37,616 bases of DNA from Burkholderia cepacia (GCF_001039005.1 NZ_LDWR01000128.1:1-37616); one strand, 5' to 3'; counted from the first letter of the stretch, positions 16,119 to 25,336 are shown. Notes: a model not told the origin generated them from the letters alone. Made by a program: numbers and translations.

Positions 16119-17021
16119 TTACCGCAGCCCCTTGCGTCGCGCGGAATCGCGCAGGCAGTCGAGCAGCATCGCCGCGGCCGGCGTCAACGGGCTGTCGCGA
16201 CGCGTCACGACCTGCACCGACACGGCCGGCAACCGCTCGCGAATCGGCAGCACCGCCAATTCATCGCGCGCCCACTCCCCTTCCAACAGCTGCTCCGGCA
16301 TCGACGCAATCAGGTCGCAACCCGTCAACAGACGGTGCGCGAGCCCGAAGCTCGGGCATTCGACGACGCGCGCCGGCACCGGCAGACCGTACGTGACGAA
16401 CGAATTGAACAGCGCCTGCGTCGAGCTTTCCGGCGACGGATTCATCAGCCAGTCGGCCTCGACGAGATCGGCGAGCGACGTGGCCGACGCGAGCGGATGC
16501 CCCTTGCGCGCGACGATCAACGAACGGCTCGCATAAAGCTCCGCATGATCGAACTCGGCCGCCAGCAATTCGGGCACGACGACGACCACCGCGAAATCGA
16601 GCGAACCGTCGTGCAGGCGTGGCAGCGCGACGCCCGGAAACCCTTCGATCAGGTTGACGCGCGCCACCGGAAAGCGCCGCCGGAACGCGCGAAACGCATC
16701 GGGCAGGATCGTCACGGCGGCGGCCGGCGTGATCGCCGCCGAGACGGAGCCCGTCAGCGCCCCCTGCGCCTGCTCGATGTCGTCGCGGGCACGCTGCATC
16801 TCGGCGACGATCAGCCGCGCGCGCACCTGCAGTTGCTGACCGAACGCGGTGAGTTGCACACCACGCGCGGTACGCACGACGAGCGACACGCCGAGCGCGA
16901 TCTCCAGTTCCTTGACCGCCTTCGTCAGCGCCGCCGGCGACACGTTCAGGCGCCGCGCGGCCGCGCGAATACTCCCTTCTTCCGCGACGGTGACGAACGC
17001 TTTCAACTGATGGTATTTCAT
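16119..17021 (-). CDS. LysR-family transcriptional regulator
   Basis: The 300-residue product starts MKYHQLKAFVTVAEEGSIRAAARRLNVS, with the helix-turn-helix to about residue 63 (PAALTKAVKELEIALG, RTARGVQLTAFG). The effector domain spans about 90-292 and includes VVVPELLAAEFDHAELYASRSLIVARKGHPLA. It is divergent from the M20 amidohydrolase and MHS transporter genes, with 182 bp between starts. That arrangement resembles AbgR-type regulators beside aminobenzoyl-glutamate or other N-acyl amino acid hydrolases. It likely controls that operon; the inducer is not known. Confidence 0.92.
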   Translation of the reverse strand: MKYHQLKAFVTVAEEGSIRAAARRLNVSPAALTKAVKELEIALGVSLVVRTARGVQLTAFGQQLQVRARLIVAEMQRARDDIEQAQGALTGSVSAAITPAAAVTILPDAFRAFRRRFPVARVNLIEGFPGVALPRLHDGSLDFAVVVVVPELLAAEFDHAELYASRSLIVARKGHPLASATSLADLVEADWLMNPSPESSTQALFNSFVTYGLPVPARVVECPSFGLAHRLLTGCDLIASMPEQLLEGEWARDELAVLPIRERLPAVSVQVVTRRDSPLTPAAAMLLDCLRDSARRKGLR

Positions 17022-17203
17022 GGCGGCAATGCGTGATCCGTGGAAACCCTGTACCCGACCGTGCGTACCGGTTCAGGGTATTCCCGAGCGGCAACCGGTG
17101 GTGTGCACCAAAGCAATTTATCAGCTTCTAGTGAGCAAAAGAAATTTATATGCTCTCTCGTCATATGCACGACAAACGCCCCACCTGCCCCACAGGAGAG
17201 ACC
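17022..17203. promoter_or_regulatory. Divergent control region of lysR and amidohydrolase genes
   Basis: This 182-bp stretch has an AT-rich core around 17105-17165. There, CAATTTAT and AAATTTAT recur about 29 bp apart as imperfect direct repeats. Regulator sites and both promoters should lie here. No single operator can be pinned down. Confidence 0.35.
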
Positions 17204-18387
17204 ATGCTGCAAGCCGTGAACCCCGTCATCCCCGGCATCGCCGCGATCGCCCCCGAGCTGGTCGAGGTGCGCCGCCGCATCCACGCGCATCCCGAACTCG
17301 CGTTCGAAGAGACGCTCACGAGCGATCTCGTTGCCGAGTTGCTCGCCGGCTGGGGTTACGAAGTGCATCGCGGCATCGGCAAGACGGGCGTCGTCGGCGT
17401 GCTGCGCGAAGGACAAGGCACGCGCACCGTCGGACTGCGCGCCGACATGGACGCGCTGCCGCTCGCCGAAGCCACGGGCCTGCCGTACGCGAGCCGCCAT
17501 GCGAACAAGATGCATGCATGCGGCCACGACGGTCACACCGCGATGCTGCTGTGCGCGGCGCGCCACCTCGCGGCGACGCGCCAGTTCTCCGGCACGCTGA
17601 ACCTGATCTTCCAGCCGGCCGAGGAAAACTTCGGCGGCGCGAAGTCGATGATGGACGACGGCCTGTTCGATCGCTTCCCGTGCGACGCGATCTTCGCGAT
17701 CCACAACATGCCGGGCCGCGCGGCCGGCGACATGGCGTTCCGCACCGGCGCCGCGATGGCGTCGGCCGACCGCGTGACGATCACGCTGCGCGGTGTCGGC
17801 GGCCACGGCGCGATGCCGCACTTCGCGCGCGATCCGATGTCGGCCGCGGGCAGCATCATGGTCGCGCTGCAGACGATCGTCGCGCGCGAGGTCGACGCGC
17901 AGCATGCGGCCGTGATCACGGTCGGCAGCGTGCAGGCCGGCGAGACGTTCAACATCATTCCCGAAACCGTCGTGATGAAGCTGTCGGTGCGCGCGCTGAA
18001 CGCCGACGTGCGCGCGCTGCTCGCGCGCCGCATCGAAGCGCTCGTGAAAGGCCAGGCCGAAAGCTTCGGCATCACGGCGGAAGTCGACTACGACTACGGC
18101 TACCCGGTGCTCGTCAATCACGCGGAACCGACCGCATTCGCGGCGGACATCGCGCGCCAGATGCTCGGTGCCGAACGCGTCGAAACCGACGCCGCGCCGC
18201 TGATGGGCAGCGAGGATTTCGCGTTCATGCTCGAAGCACGCCCGGCTGCTACGCGTTCATCGGCAACGGGATCGGCAGCAAGGGCGGCTGCATGGTGCAC
18301 AACCCCGGCTACGACTTCAACGACGACATCCTCGCGATCGGCGCGAGCTACTGGGTTCGCGTCGCCGAAGCCTGGCTCGCGGCCTGA
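17204..18387 (+). pseudogene. M20 family amidohydrolase (hippuricase/aminoacylase type), frameshifted near its end
   Basis: M20D metalloenzymes hydrolyse N-acyl amino acids such as hippurate. The start at ATG 17204 follows GGAGAG. Visible active-site parts are HACGHDGHT (Cys106, His108), QPAEE (Glu140, Glu141), AIHNMP (His167) and the dimerisation loop with GGHGAMPH. At 18243-18245 the run CCCGG should by homology read CCCGGG. One missing G shifts the frame after Pro347. Adding it restores GCYAFIGNG and MVHNPGYDFND, whose His is the last metal ligand, and a stop at 18387 (394 residues, normal length). Uncorrected, the frame runs to 18502 with 86 wrong residues, overlaps the next gene by 73 bp and loses the metal ligand. 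It is a real mutation or a sequencing error. It is cotranscribed with the transporter that follows. Confidence 0.85.
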
Positions 18388-18429
18388 CGGCCCTTCACCA
18401 CGCAGTTTCGCGCTTACCGGGGGAACCCC

Positions 18430-19749
18430 ATGGAAACGTCTGCCCTTTCGCTCGCCGGCACGCCGCCCGATACACACGCCGCCGCGAAAAAGCGCCGGCT
18501 GATCGCCGCCGCCGCCGTCGGCAACGCGCTCGAGTTCTACGACTTCACGGTCTACAGCTTCTTCGCAATCCTGATCGGCAAGCTGTTCTTTCCCGTGCAT
18601 TCGTCGTTCGGGCAGCTGATGCTCGCGGTCGCGAGCTTTGGCGTCGGCTTCGTCACGCGTCCGCTCGGCGGGCTCGTGATCGGCATGTACGCCGACCGCG
18701 CCGGTCGCAAGAAGGCCATGATCCTGACGCTGCTGCTGATGGCGCTTGGCACCGCAACGATCGCGGTCGCGCCGACCTTCGCGCAGGTCGGCATCGCCGC
18801 GCCGCTGCTGCTCGTGCTCGCGCGCCTGCTGCAAGGGTTCGCGTCGGGCGGCGAAGTCGGCGCGTCGACCACGCTGCTGCTCGAACAGGCGCCGCAGCAT
18901 CGGCGCGGCTTCTATGCGTCGTTCCAGTTCTCGAGCCAGGGGCTTGCCGCGCTCGCGGGCGCGCTCACCGGCGTCGCGCTGACGTCGACGCTGACTGCCG
19001 CGCAGCTCGAAAGCTGGGGCTGGCGCGTGCCGTTCATCATCGGCACGCTGTTCGTGCCGCTCGGCTACTGGCTGCGCCGCACCGTCGAGGAAGTGCCGGC
19101 TGCCGCGCCCGCCGCCGCGCATGACGAGCCGGTCGCGTCGCTGCCGCTCGCCGACGTGCTGCGCCATCACGGCAAGGCCGTGTTCGCGGGGCTCGGCGTG
19201 ACGATCGGCGGCACGTCGATCCACTACATCATCGTGTTCTACATGGCGATCTACGGCGTGCAGGTGCTGCACCTGCCGACCTGGCTGTCGATGACGGCCG
19301 GCTGCGTCGCCGGCGCGATCCTGATGCTGGTGACGCCGATCGGCGGCCATCTGTCCGATGTCTACGGGCGCAACCGGATCATCTGGTGGACCCGCATCGT
19401 GCTGATGGTCGCGGTGTATCCGGCGTTCATCGCGCTGAACCGCTGGCCGGGCGCCGCGTCGCTGCTGTCGATCATCGCGGCGCTGTCGATCGTGCATGCG
19501 ATCAATGTCGGCGCGACCGGCGCGGTGCTCGGCGAACTGTTTCCGCGTGCGGTGCGCGCGACCGGCGGCGCGCTCGTGTACAGCGTCGGCGTCGCGATCT
19601 TCGGCGGCTTCGCGCAGTTCTTCGTCACGTGGCTGATCGCGGCGACCGGCAACCCGAATGCGCCCGCGTGGTATGCGATCGGCTGCGGCGCGTGCACGCT
19701 GCTCGCCATCCGCTGCATGGACGAAAAGGCCGGGAAGGCACTCGACTGA
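18430..19749 (+). CDS. MFS transporter, metabolite:H+ symporter (MHS) type
   Basis: The 439-residue inner-membrane protein has twelve hydrophobic segments. The MHS signature AAAVGNALEFYDFTVYSFFA lies in the first. Motif A (GLVIGMYADRAGRKKAMIL), then RLLQGFASGGEVGASTTLLLEQAPQHRRGFYASFQ and LTGVALTSTL, are shared with the citrate, proline/betaine and 2-oxoglutarate permeases. ATG 18430 follows GGGGGAA and lies 42 bp after the restored stop of the amidohydrolase. Uptake of the amidohydrolase substrate, or of its product, driven by protons is the likely role, under the divergent LysR. The precise substrate cannot be read. Confidence 0.9.
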   Translation: METSALSLAGTPPDTHAAAKKRRLIAAAAVGNALEFYDFTVYSFFAILIGKLFFPVHSSFGQLMLAVASFGVGFVTRPLGGLVIGMYADRAGRKKAMILTLLLMALGTATIAVAPTFAQVGIAAPLLLVLARLLQGFASGGEVGASTTLLLEQAPQHRRGFYASFQFSSQGLAALAGALTGVALTSTLTAAQLESWGWRVPFIIGTLFVPLGYWLRRTVEEVPAAAPAAAHDEPVASLPLADVLRHHGKAVFAGLGVTIGGTSIHYIIVFYMAIYGVQVLHLPTWLSMTAGCVAGAILMLVTPIGGHLSDVYGRNRIIWWTRIVLMVAVYPAFIALNRWPGAASLLSIIAALSIVHAINVGATGAVLGELFPRAVRATGGALVYSVGVAIFGGFAQFFVTWLIAATGNPNAPAWYAIGCGACTLLAIRCMDEKAGKALD

Positions 19750-19789
19750 ACGACGGTCGATGCGGCCGGCAGCCGCGCGCCGTCAACGA

Positions 19790-19821
19790 AAAAGGCACGG
19801 GTTCGACGCCCCGTGCCTTTT
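19790..19821. terminator. Bidirectional terminator between MHS transporter and porin
   Basis: A 12-bp stem (19790-19801 with 19810-19821) has AAAA at its left foot and TTTT at its right. It can therefore stop transcription from both of the convergent genes. Confidence 0.92.
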
Positions 19822-19843
19822 GCACATCTGGCGCCGCTCGCGC

Positions 19844-20947
19844 TCAGAACGTATGCATCATCCCCACATACGCACCCGTCTGCGACTCGCCCGTCAGCGG
19901 GCTCGTGCCCGACGTCGCATCGCGCGGCGTCGCGAGCAGCGAGAAGTTCGAGTTGCCGCCGTTGCGTACGTACGCGACCGTGCCGTACAGGAACGTGCGC
20001 TTCGACAGGTTGTACGTGGTGCCGAGCACATACATCATCGCGTGGCCCGACGGATCGTGCGACGCATCGCCGCCGCCGTCGCCGACCTTCACGTAGTACC
20101 CGCCGCCCGTCACGGCCCACTGCGGCGTCGCGGTGTAGGTCGCGCCGAGCCAGTAGTGATCGGCGCGATCGGCGACACCGGCCGGGCTGTCCGGCGCCTG
20201 ATAGTGCGTATAGGCGCCCTGGATCTTGAACTTCGACACCTTCACGTTCGCGCCGACGAAGTACTCGCGCGACGCGGTGAAGATGTTGCTGAACTTGCCG
20301 TTGTTGTCGCGCAGCTCGTCGTAGATGCCGCGCACGTCGAGCAGCGGCGAGTGGTACGAGATCATGATCCCGTCCGAGCGGCCGAAATCGTCGGCCGCGC
20401 CGTAGTTGAAACCGCGCGACTGGTTGCCGAACGCGTATTGCGCCTGCACGTCGAAACCGCCGATCACCGGGCTGTGATATTCGATGTTGTTGCTGGTCTG
20501 CTGCCAGTTGCGGCCGCGCACGAGCGACGCGGACGAAAACGCCTGCTGCACGAACGGATCGAATTCCCACACGCCGTCGCTGTCGATGAACAGGTTACGG
20601 CCGGCCTGCAGCTGGCCCCACGTATTGCTCTTCAGGCCGACATACGCGCGCCGCGACCACATGCGTCCGCCGCCCGTCTGGCCGTTCATCACCTGGAACG
20701 CGGTTTCGAGATCGAAGACCGTCGACAGCCCGCCGCCCAGATCCTCGATGCCCTTCAGGCCGAACATGCTGGTGCCCCAGTCGCCGCTTTCCGCGGCCCA
20801 GCGCGACTTGCTGCCGTTCGGCGTCGCGATGTGGTTCAGGTACTCGATGCCGCCGTCGACACGGCCGTACAGCGTGACGCTCGTTTGTGCGAAAGCGGCC
20901 GCCGGCGTGGCGGCCGCAATCAGCCATGCGAAATGTTTGAGTCGCAA
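19844..20947 (-). CDS. Gram-negative outer-membrane porin
   Basis: The 367-residue product has a signal peptide (LKHFAWLIAAATPAAAFA before QTSVTLYGRVD) and the features of Burkholderia general porins: SVTLYGRVDGGIEYL at the mature start, SMFGLKGIEDLGGGL, RRAYVGLKSNTWGQLQAGR, alternating strands throughout and a terminal Phe (VGMMHTF) for outer-membrane assembly. A 16-strand trimeric diffusion pore for small hydrophilic solutes is expected. The start is a TTG at 20947; GAGGGGG lies just before it and no better in-frame start gives a signal peptide. It lies 63 bp after the DoxX gene on the same strand, so readthrough is possible. The bidirectional hairpin follows it. Confidence 0.92.
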   Translation of the reverse strand: MRLKHFAWLIAAATPAAAFAQTSVTLYGRVDGGIEYLNHIATPNGSKSRWAAESGDWGTSMFGLKGIEDLGGGLSTVFDLETAFQVMNGQTGGGRMWSRRAYVGLKSNTWGQLQAGRNLFIDSDGVWEFDPFVQQAFSSASLVRGRNWQQTSNNIEYHSPVIGGFDVQAQYAFGNQSRGFNYGAADDFGRSDGIMISYHSPLLDVRGIYDELRDNNGKFSNIFTASREYFVGANVKVSKFKIQGAYTHYQAPDSPAGVADRADHYWLGATYTATPQWAVTGGGYYVKVGDGGGDASHDPSGHAMMYVLGTTYNLSKRTFLYGTVAYVRNGGNSNFSLLATPRDATSGTSPLTGESQTGAYVGMMHTF

Positions 20948-21010
20948 AATGATGCCCCCTCGGAATCTCGACCATCCGACGCGTGCCCCATGCGCGCGCC
21001 CAGGGTCTGT

Positions 21011-21430
21011 TTATCCGCGATCGATCGAAAAACGCCCGGGGCCCGCTGCGCAGAGCGCGAGCAGGCCGCCCGAGATCGCGATGTTCTTGTAGAAATGAAT
21101 CATGTTGTTGATCTGCTCGCCGCCCGTCATCGTCCAGTAGTGGTGGCCGATGATACCGGTGCCGATCGTATACAGCGCAAGCAGCAACGCAAGTGCGCGC
21201 GTCTGGAAGCCGACCAGGATCGCGATCCCGACGAACAGCTCCATCACGACGGAGATCGCGGCGGACATGATCGGCGCGGGCGCGCCTTCCGAGCCCATGA
21301 ACGCGATGGTACCGGGGAAGTCGATGATCTTCTTCCAGCCGAACATCACGAACAGGATCACGAGGAGGATGCGGGAAAGCAGCAGCAGCACATCGCGTTG
21401 GGACGCGAGAAACGGTTGATTCGGTGTCAT
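21011..21430 (-). CDS. DoxX family membrane protein
   Basis: The 139-residue product has four membrane segments and the family pattern LLLLSRILLVILFVMFGWKKIIDFPGT, then APIMSAAISVVMELFVGIAILVGFQTRALALLLALYTIGTGIIGHHYW, then the NNMIHFYKNIAISGGLLAL end. DoxX-like proteins sit in the inner membrane and have been tied to thiosulphate:quinone oxidation and to redox protection. The role here is unassigned. ATG 21430 is preferred to a TTG at 21442, although neither has a strong ribosome site. It lies between the porin and the glucose dehydrogenase operon on the same strand, but 190 bp separate it from the cytochrome gene. Confidence 0.85.
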   Translation of the reverse strand: MTPNQPFLASQRDVLLLLSRILLVILFVMFGWKKIIDFPGTIAFMGSEGAPAPIMSAAISVVMELFVGIAILVGFQTRALALLLALYTIGTGIIGHHYWTMTGGEQINNMIHFYKNIAISGGLLALCAAGPGRFSIDRG

Positions 21431-21620
21431 GGTGTCGATCAACGAAAACGATGCGCGGCTGGCGCACCGGATTGCCAGTGAACCGGGACGGGCCGCCGCC
21501 TGCGCTGCCCGCCCCGCTCTGCAACAACCGGCATCGGGGTCCGCCCGATGTGCTGTGCTCCTCCTCTTGTTCGATGCCGCTCTTCTTCGATATTGCCCTG
21601 CCGCGTCGTCGCGCGCCGCG

Positions 21621-22898
21621 TCAACGCAGCTTCGCGACGTCCTGCTCGGTCACCTTCGCGGCCGGATTGCCGAACTGCCCGGTCAGGTAGTTCGTCAGCG
21701 CGGCGATCTGCGCATCCGACAGCTCGTAGCGGAACGCCGGCATGCCGACATCCTCGCTGCCGGCCTTGCGCTGCACGCCGTTCAGGATCACCTGCACGAG
21801 GTTGGTCGGATTCGACGCGCCGACCGTCGAGTTGTGGAACAGCGACGGGTAATAACCGTCCGGCGTGCCCTTGCCCTGCATCTGATGGCAGGTCGCACAG
21901 TTGCCGAGATACAGCCGCGCGGGATCGATGCCGGACGATGCGAGCGCGACGCCGCGCAGCTTCAGGCCGTCCTCGGCCGGCTTGCCCCACGACGAGCGCG
22001 ACTGCTTCGCGTCGCCGCTGGCAACCGCCGGCACCGTGCGGATGTACGTCGAGATCGCGCCGATGTCGGATTCCGTCATCTTCGAGAAGCTGTGCTCGAC
22101 CGCCTCGGCCATCGGACCGGCGGCCTGCGCGACACCCGGCACGCTGCCGGTGCGCAGGTACTGGACGAGCTGCTGCTGCGTCCAGCCGCCGATCCCCGCA
22201 TTCGGGTCGGACGTGATGTTGTAGCCGTCCCAGCCCGCGAGCACCGAGCCCGACAGGAAGCTGCCGCCCGTCTCGTCGAGCGACTTCTCCTGCAACGCGA
22301 TGCCGCGCGGCGTGTGGCACGTGCTGCAGTGCGCGAGGCCCTGCACGAGATACGCGCCGCGGTTCCACTCGGCGCTTTGCGCCGGCTTCGGCTCGTACGC
22401 GCCATCCTTCAGGAACAGCCAGTTCCAGATCTTCAGCGGCCAGCGCATGCTCAGCAGCGCGGGGATCTCGTTCTTCGGCGGCGCCTGCTTGACCGGTTCG
22501 ACGCCGTGCATGAAGTACGCGTACAGCGCCTGCACGTCGTCGTCGTTGATCTTCGCGTACGACACGTACGGCATCGCCGGGTACAGGTTGTCGCCGTTCT
22601 TCGACACGCCGTGACGCACCGCGCGCTCGAAGTCGTCGAACGTCCAGTTGCCGATGCCCGTATCGGGATCGGGCGTGATGTTGCTCGAGTAGATCTTGCC
22701 GAGCATCGGCACCGGCATCCCGAGGCCGCCCGCGAACGGCTTGCCGCCCTTCGCGGTGTGGCACGCCATGCAGTCGCCCGCGATCGCGAGGTATTCGCCG
22801 CGCTTGACCAGCGCCGGATCGGCCGCGTCGGCCGCGCGTGCGAGACCCGGCAGCGCGAGGCAGCCGGCGACGAGGAAGGTGAGAGTAGATTTCCGCAC
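21621..22898 (-). CDS. FAD glucose dehydrogenase cytochrome c (beta) subunit, tri-haem
   Basis: The 425-residue periplasmic/membrane electron acceptor subunit has a signal peptide (STLTFLVAGCLALPGLARA). Three c-type haem sites are visible: CMACH at 43-47, CSTCH at 191-195 and CATCH at 334-338. This is the pattern of the cytochrome subunits of membrane alcohol, gluconate and FAD glucose dehydrogenases. It takes electrons from the alpha subunit and passes them to ubiquinone or the terminal chain. The start is a GTG at 22898, two bases after the alpha-subunit stop, with GGAAG upstream. The frame is open far upstream only as a shadow of the alpha gene. It is the last gene of the gamma-alpha-beta operon. 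Confidence 0.92.
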   Translation of the reverse strand: MRKSTLTFLVAGCLALPGLARAADAADPALVKRGEYLAIAGDCMACHTAKGGKPFAGGLGMPVPMLGKIYSSNITPDPDTGIGNWTFDDFERAVRHGVSKNGDNLYPAMPYVSYAKINDDDVQALYAYFMHGVEPVKQAPPKNEIPALLSMRWPLKIWNWLFLKDGAYEPKPAQSAEWNRGAYLVQGLAHCSTCHTPRGIALQEKSLDETGGSFLSGSVLAGWDGYNITSDPNAGIGGWTQQQLVQYLRTGSVPGVAQAAGPMAEAVEHSFSKMTESDIGAISTYIRTVPAVASGDAKQSRSSWGKPAEDGLKLRGVALASSGIDPARLYLGNCATCHQMQGKGTPDGYYPSLFHNSTVGASNPTNLVQVILNGVQRKAGSEDVGMPAFRYELSDAQIAALTNYLTGQFGNPAAKVTEQDVAKLR

Positions 22899-22900
22899 GG

Positions 22901-24520
22901 TCAGACTTCCTTCTTCAGCGTGTCCGACATCCGCAGCGCGAGCGCCGCGATCGTCAGCGTCACGTTCACCGTACCGACGGTCGGCATCGTCGAGCTGCTC
23001 GAGATGAACAGGTTCGGATGGTCGAACGTGCGGCAGTCCTTGTCGACGACCGAGTCGCGTGCATCCGCGCCCATGATCGTCGCGCCCGTGATGTGGTTGT
23101 TCGGCGCGAACTCGTCGTTGAAGACGACTTCGGTACCGCCCAGCACCTTCGCGGCCGTCGCGTAGACCTCGCGCGTGTGCACGGCGCCGCGCTTCACGTA
23201 ATCGTCGATCGCGTACGTGATCTCGGGGCGCGGGATGCCGATCGCGTCGGTGGCCGTCTTGCTCGGCACGATGCGGTTCTCGGGTTGCGGCAGGATTTCG
23301 TGGAAGCAGTCGAACTCGACGAAGCGCGCGGAGCGGTCGCGGATCTGCGCATCGAGCTCCTCGGGCTTCATCAGCTTGCCGCCCTTGAGGATCTTCTGCG
23401 TCTCCTGGTTGATGCGCGACATGTTCGACAGGTGGATCTTCTTCGCGGCTTCGGTCGCGCGGAACGGGCCGTCGCGGAAACCGATCAGCGACGTCATCTC
23501 CTGCGGGCCGCGGCCCGGCCACAGCTTGTCGTTCGCGTAGAACGACACGCCGGTGCCCGGGTGGTCCATCAGGTTGCGGCCGACCATGTCGGAGCTGTTC
23601 GCGACGCCGTTCGGGAAATCGCGGTTCGCCGACATCAGCAGGATCTTCGGCGTCTCGATGCCGTTCGCGGCCACCACGAAGTACTTGCCTTCGACGCGAT
23701 GGTCGGCGCCCGACTTGTCCTTGTAGACCGCGGCGGTGATGCGCTTGTCCGGCCCGGTTTCGAGCTTGTAGACGACCGCGTTCTCGATCAGCTTCGCGCC
23801 GGCCTGCTCGGCCTTCTCGACGTGCACGATGCCGTTGTACATCGCGCCGATCGGACAGATCGGCATGCAATTGTTGTTCCCGCAACAGGTTGGCCGGCCG
23901 TCGTACGGGCGGCTGTTGCGCGCGACCGGCTCGGTCACCACGTGGAACTTCGGGTCATAACCGTTGAGCGCGCTCTTGATCGTCTGCTCGTTGAACGACA
24001 ACGGCAGCGGCGGCATCGGGTACGGCGCCTTGCGCGGCGAGTAAAGATCTTCCTCGGGGCCCGGGCCCCACACGCCGAGTTCTTCCTCGGCACGCTGGTA
24101 ATAATGCTCGAGGTCGTCGTACTGGATCGGCCAGTCGCGGCCGACGCCGTACACCGTCTTCATCTTGAAGTCGTTCGGGATGAAACGCCACGCCGACGCG
24201 GCCCAGTGCCACGTCGTGCCGCCCACCGCGCGGATGTACTGCGAGTTGAACTTGTGCTCGCCCTTCAGGATCAGGTAGTCGTTCGGCGGGCCGTATTCCG
24301 GATGCGGCGCCCACGCGCTCGACGGGTACGGCGCCATGAAGTCCGTCTTGTCGGGCTGGTTGCGAAAGCGCTCGACGATTTCCCAGCGCGGCATGCGCGG
24401 GCCGGCTTCCAGCAGGATCACCGACTTGCCCGCCATCGCGAGCTGGTGTGCAACGATCGCGCCTGCGACACCCGATCCGACGACGACGACGTCGGCCTTT
24501 TGCGTATCGGTATCCGCCAT
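22901..24520 (-). CDS. FAD-dependent glucose dehydrogenase catalytic (alpha) subunit, GMC oxidoreductase
   Basis: It oxidises glucose, and related aldoses, to the lactone at FAD in the periplasm. The 539-residue product has the FAD fold VVVVGSGVAGAIVAHQLA (residues 11-28) and LLEAGP. A Cys cluster CCGNNNCMPIC (Cys212, 213, 218, 222) binds the extra iron-sulphur cluster of this enzyme class. The active-site pair Asn475-His476 lies in FAPNNHITG. From memory it is nearly the same as the B. cepacia FAD-GDH used in glucose sensors, including length and residue numbering. ATG 24520 overlaps the gamma stop by one base (TGATG), a sign of translational coupling. It has no signal peptide of its own; export is thought to ride on the gamma subunit's Tat signal. 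Gluconate or sorbitol dehydrogenases are close alternatives. Confidence 0.93.
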   Translation of the reverse strand: MADTDTQKADVVVVGSGVAGAIVAHQLAMAGKSVILLEAGPRMPRWEIVERFRNQPDKTDFMAPYPSSAWAPHPEYGPPNDYLILKGEHKFNSQYIRAVGGTTWHWAASAWRFIPNDFKMKTVYGVGRDWPIQYDDLEHYYQRAEEELGVWGPGPEEDLYSPRKAPYPMPPLPLSFNEQTIKSALNGYDPKFHVVTEPVARNSRPYDGRPTCCGNNNCMPICPIGAMYNGIVHVEKAEQAGAKLIENAVVYKLETGPDKRITAAVYKDKSGADHRVEGKYFVVAANGIETPKILLMSANRDFPNGVANSSDMVGRNLMDHPGTGVSFYANDKLWPGRGPQEMTSLIGFRDGPFRATEAAKKIHLSNMSRINQETQKILKGGKLMKPEELDAQIRDRSARFVEFDCFHEILPQPENRIVPSKTATDAIGIPRPEITYAIDDYVKRGAVHTREVYATAAKVLGGTEVVFNDEFAPNNHITGATIMGADARDSVVDKDCRTFDHPNLFISSSSTMPTVGTVNVTLTIAALALRMSDTLKKEV

Positions 24521-25026
24521 CAGGCTTGCCTCTCGATCGGTTTTTCGGCCCAGAAGCCGGGTTTGTTGGGGCAATACGAAGGGATCACGAGCGTATCGGA
24601 TACGACGCTGAACATTAATGCTTCTTCGTAGGTAATCACGACGTTGTCGACGATGCCGAGATACCACGCTTCGAGAATCTTCAGCGCGAGCGCTTCCTGA
24701 TCGGGATTCAGCGAGCCGGACGCGAGTGCGCCGGCGAGTTGCGGCAAGCTGTCGGCCGTCTTGAACGAACCCTTCTGCAATGCCTGCAGGAAGCGCTGGC
24801 CGAGCACGCGGCTCAGCCCCTTCTTGCCGGTCAATGCTTCGGAAAGCGTCATGAACGTATCGAGCGGCGCGGTGCCGGGATCATCGGCCAGGGCCCGCAA
24901 CGCCAGCGAGCCCGTGAGGCCCGCCGCCGTCAGCGCCAGTGCGCCCTGCAGCCATTGACGCCGCGTGATGCCGGTTGCGGTTGCGTCGCCGTTGCGACGC
25001 GAGTGGGGGGTGTTGTCGTTGTGCAT
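24520..25026 (-). CDS. FAD glucose dehydrogenase small (gamma) subunit with Tat signal
   Basis: The 168-residue chaperone/export subunit carries a twin-arginine signal (ITRRQWLQGALALTAAGLTGSLALRALA, arginines near residues 22-23). The mature region has the family pattern DTFMTLSEALTGKKGL, QEALALKILEAWYLGIVDN and the terminal SYCPNKPGFWAEKPIERQA. It is required for folding and secretion of the FAD subunit in the known B. cepacia enzyme. ATG 25026 follows GAGAAGGAAA. An upstream in-frame ATG at 25083 would bury the Tat signal and is less likely. It is first in the operon. The sequence 5' of it is shared with the divergent alpha-2-macroglobulin gene. Confidence 0.92.
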   Translation of the reverse strand: MHNDNTPHSRRNGDATATGITRRQWLQGALALTAAGLTGSLALRALADDPGTAPLDTFMTLSEALTGKKGLSRVLGQRFLQALQKGSFKTADSLPQLAGALASGSLNPDQEALALKILEAWYLGIVDNVVITYEEALMFSVVSDTLVIPSYCPNKPGFWAEKPIERQA

Positions 25027-25336
25027 GTTTCCTTCTCTCGAACACCGGATTCGGGAAAACCACGCTTGATATTTCTCAAACATTGGCGCGGACCTGAAAT
25101 GTACGCGCTCAAATCGGATCGAACAATCTTTTTATAGTCCATTAAATGTTCCGCAATCCGAGACAATCGACATTTCGCTGCTTTTTTGTGTCGCTGACGC
25201 GACAAAATTGCGGCGGACGCGCGGGTGTCGCAGGCCGGCGACATACTGCGACTGCGCGCGACGATGCGTGCGCATGACCGTCGGTTAGAATCGCGTGCAA
25301 TCAAACAGAAAGCTTCCCTCAGAGGGCGATCGAGCG
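25027..25336. promoter_or_regulatory. Divergent promoter region between glucose dehydrogenase and A2M genes
   Basis: No gene is found in 310 bp. TGTCGC-TGAC-GCGACA at 25189-25204 is a perfect 6-bp dyad flanked by a T run on the left and AAAA on the right; it is operator-like rather than a terminator. On the reverse strand a TATAAA box (25130-25135 region) could serve the dehydrogenase operon. Specific regulators cannot be named. Confidence 0.4.

Noticed and set aside
18388..18502. Extension of the amidohydrolase frame into the transporter gene
   Set aside because: The residues after Pro347 do not resemble the family. The correct C-terminus is found in the neighbouring frame.
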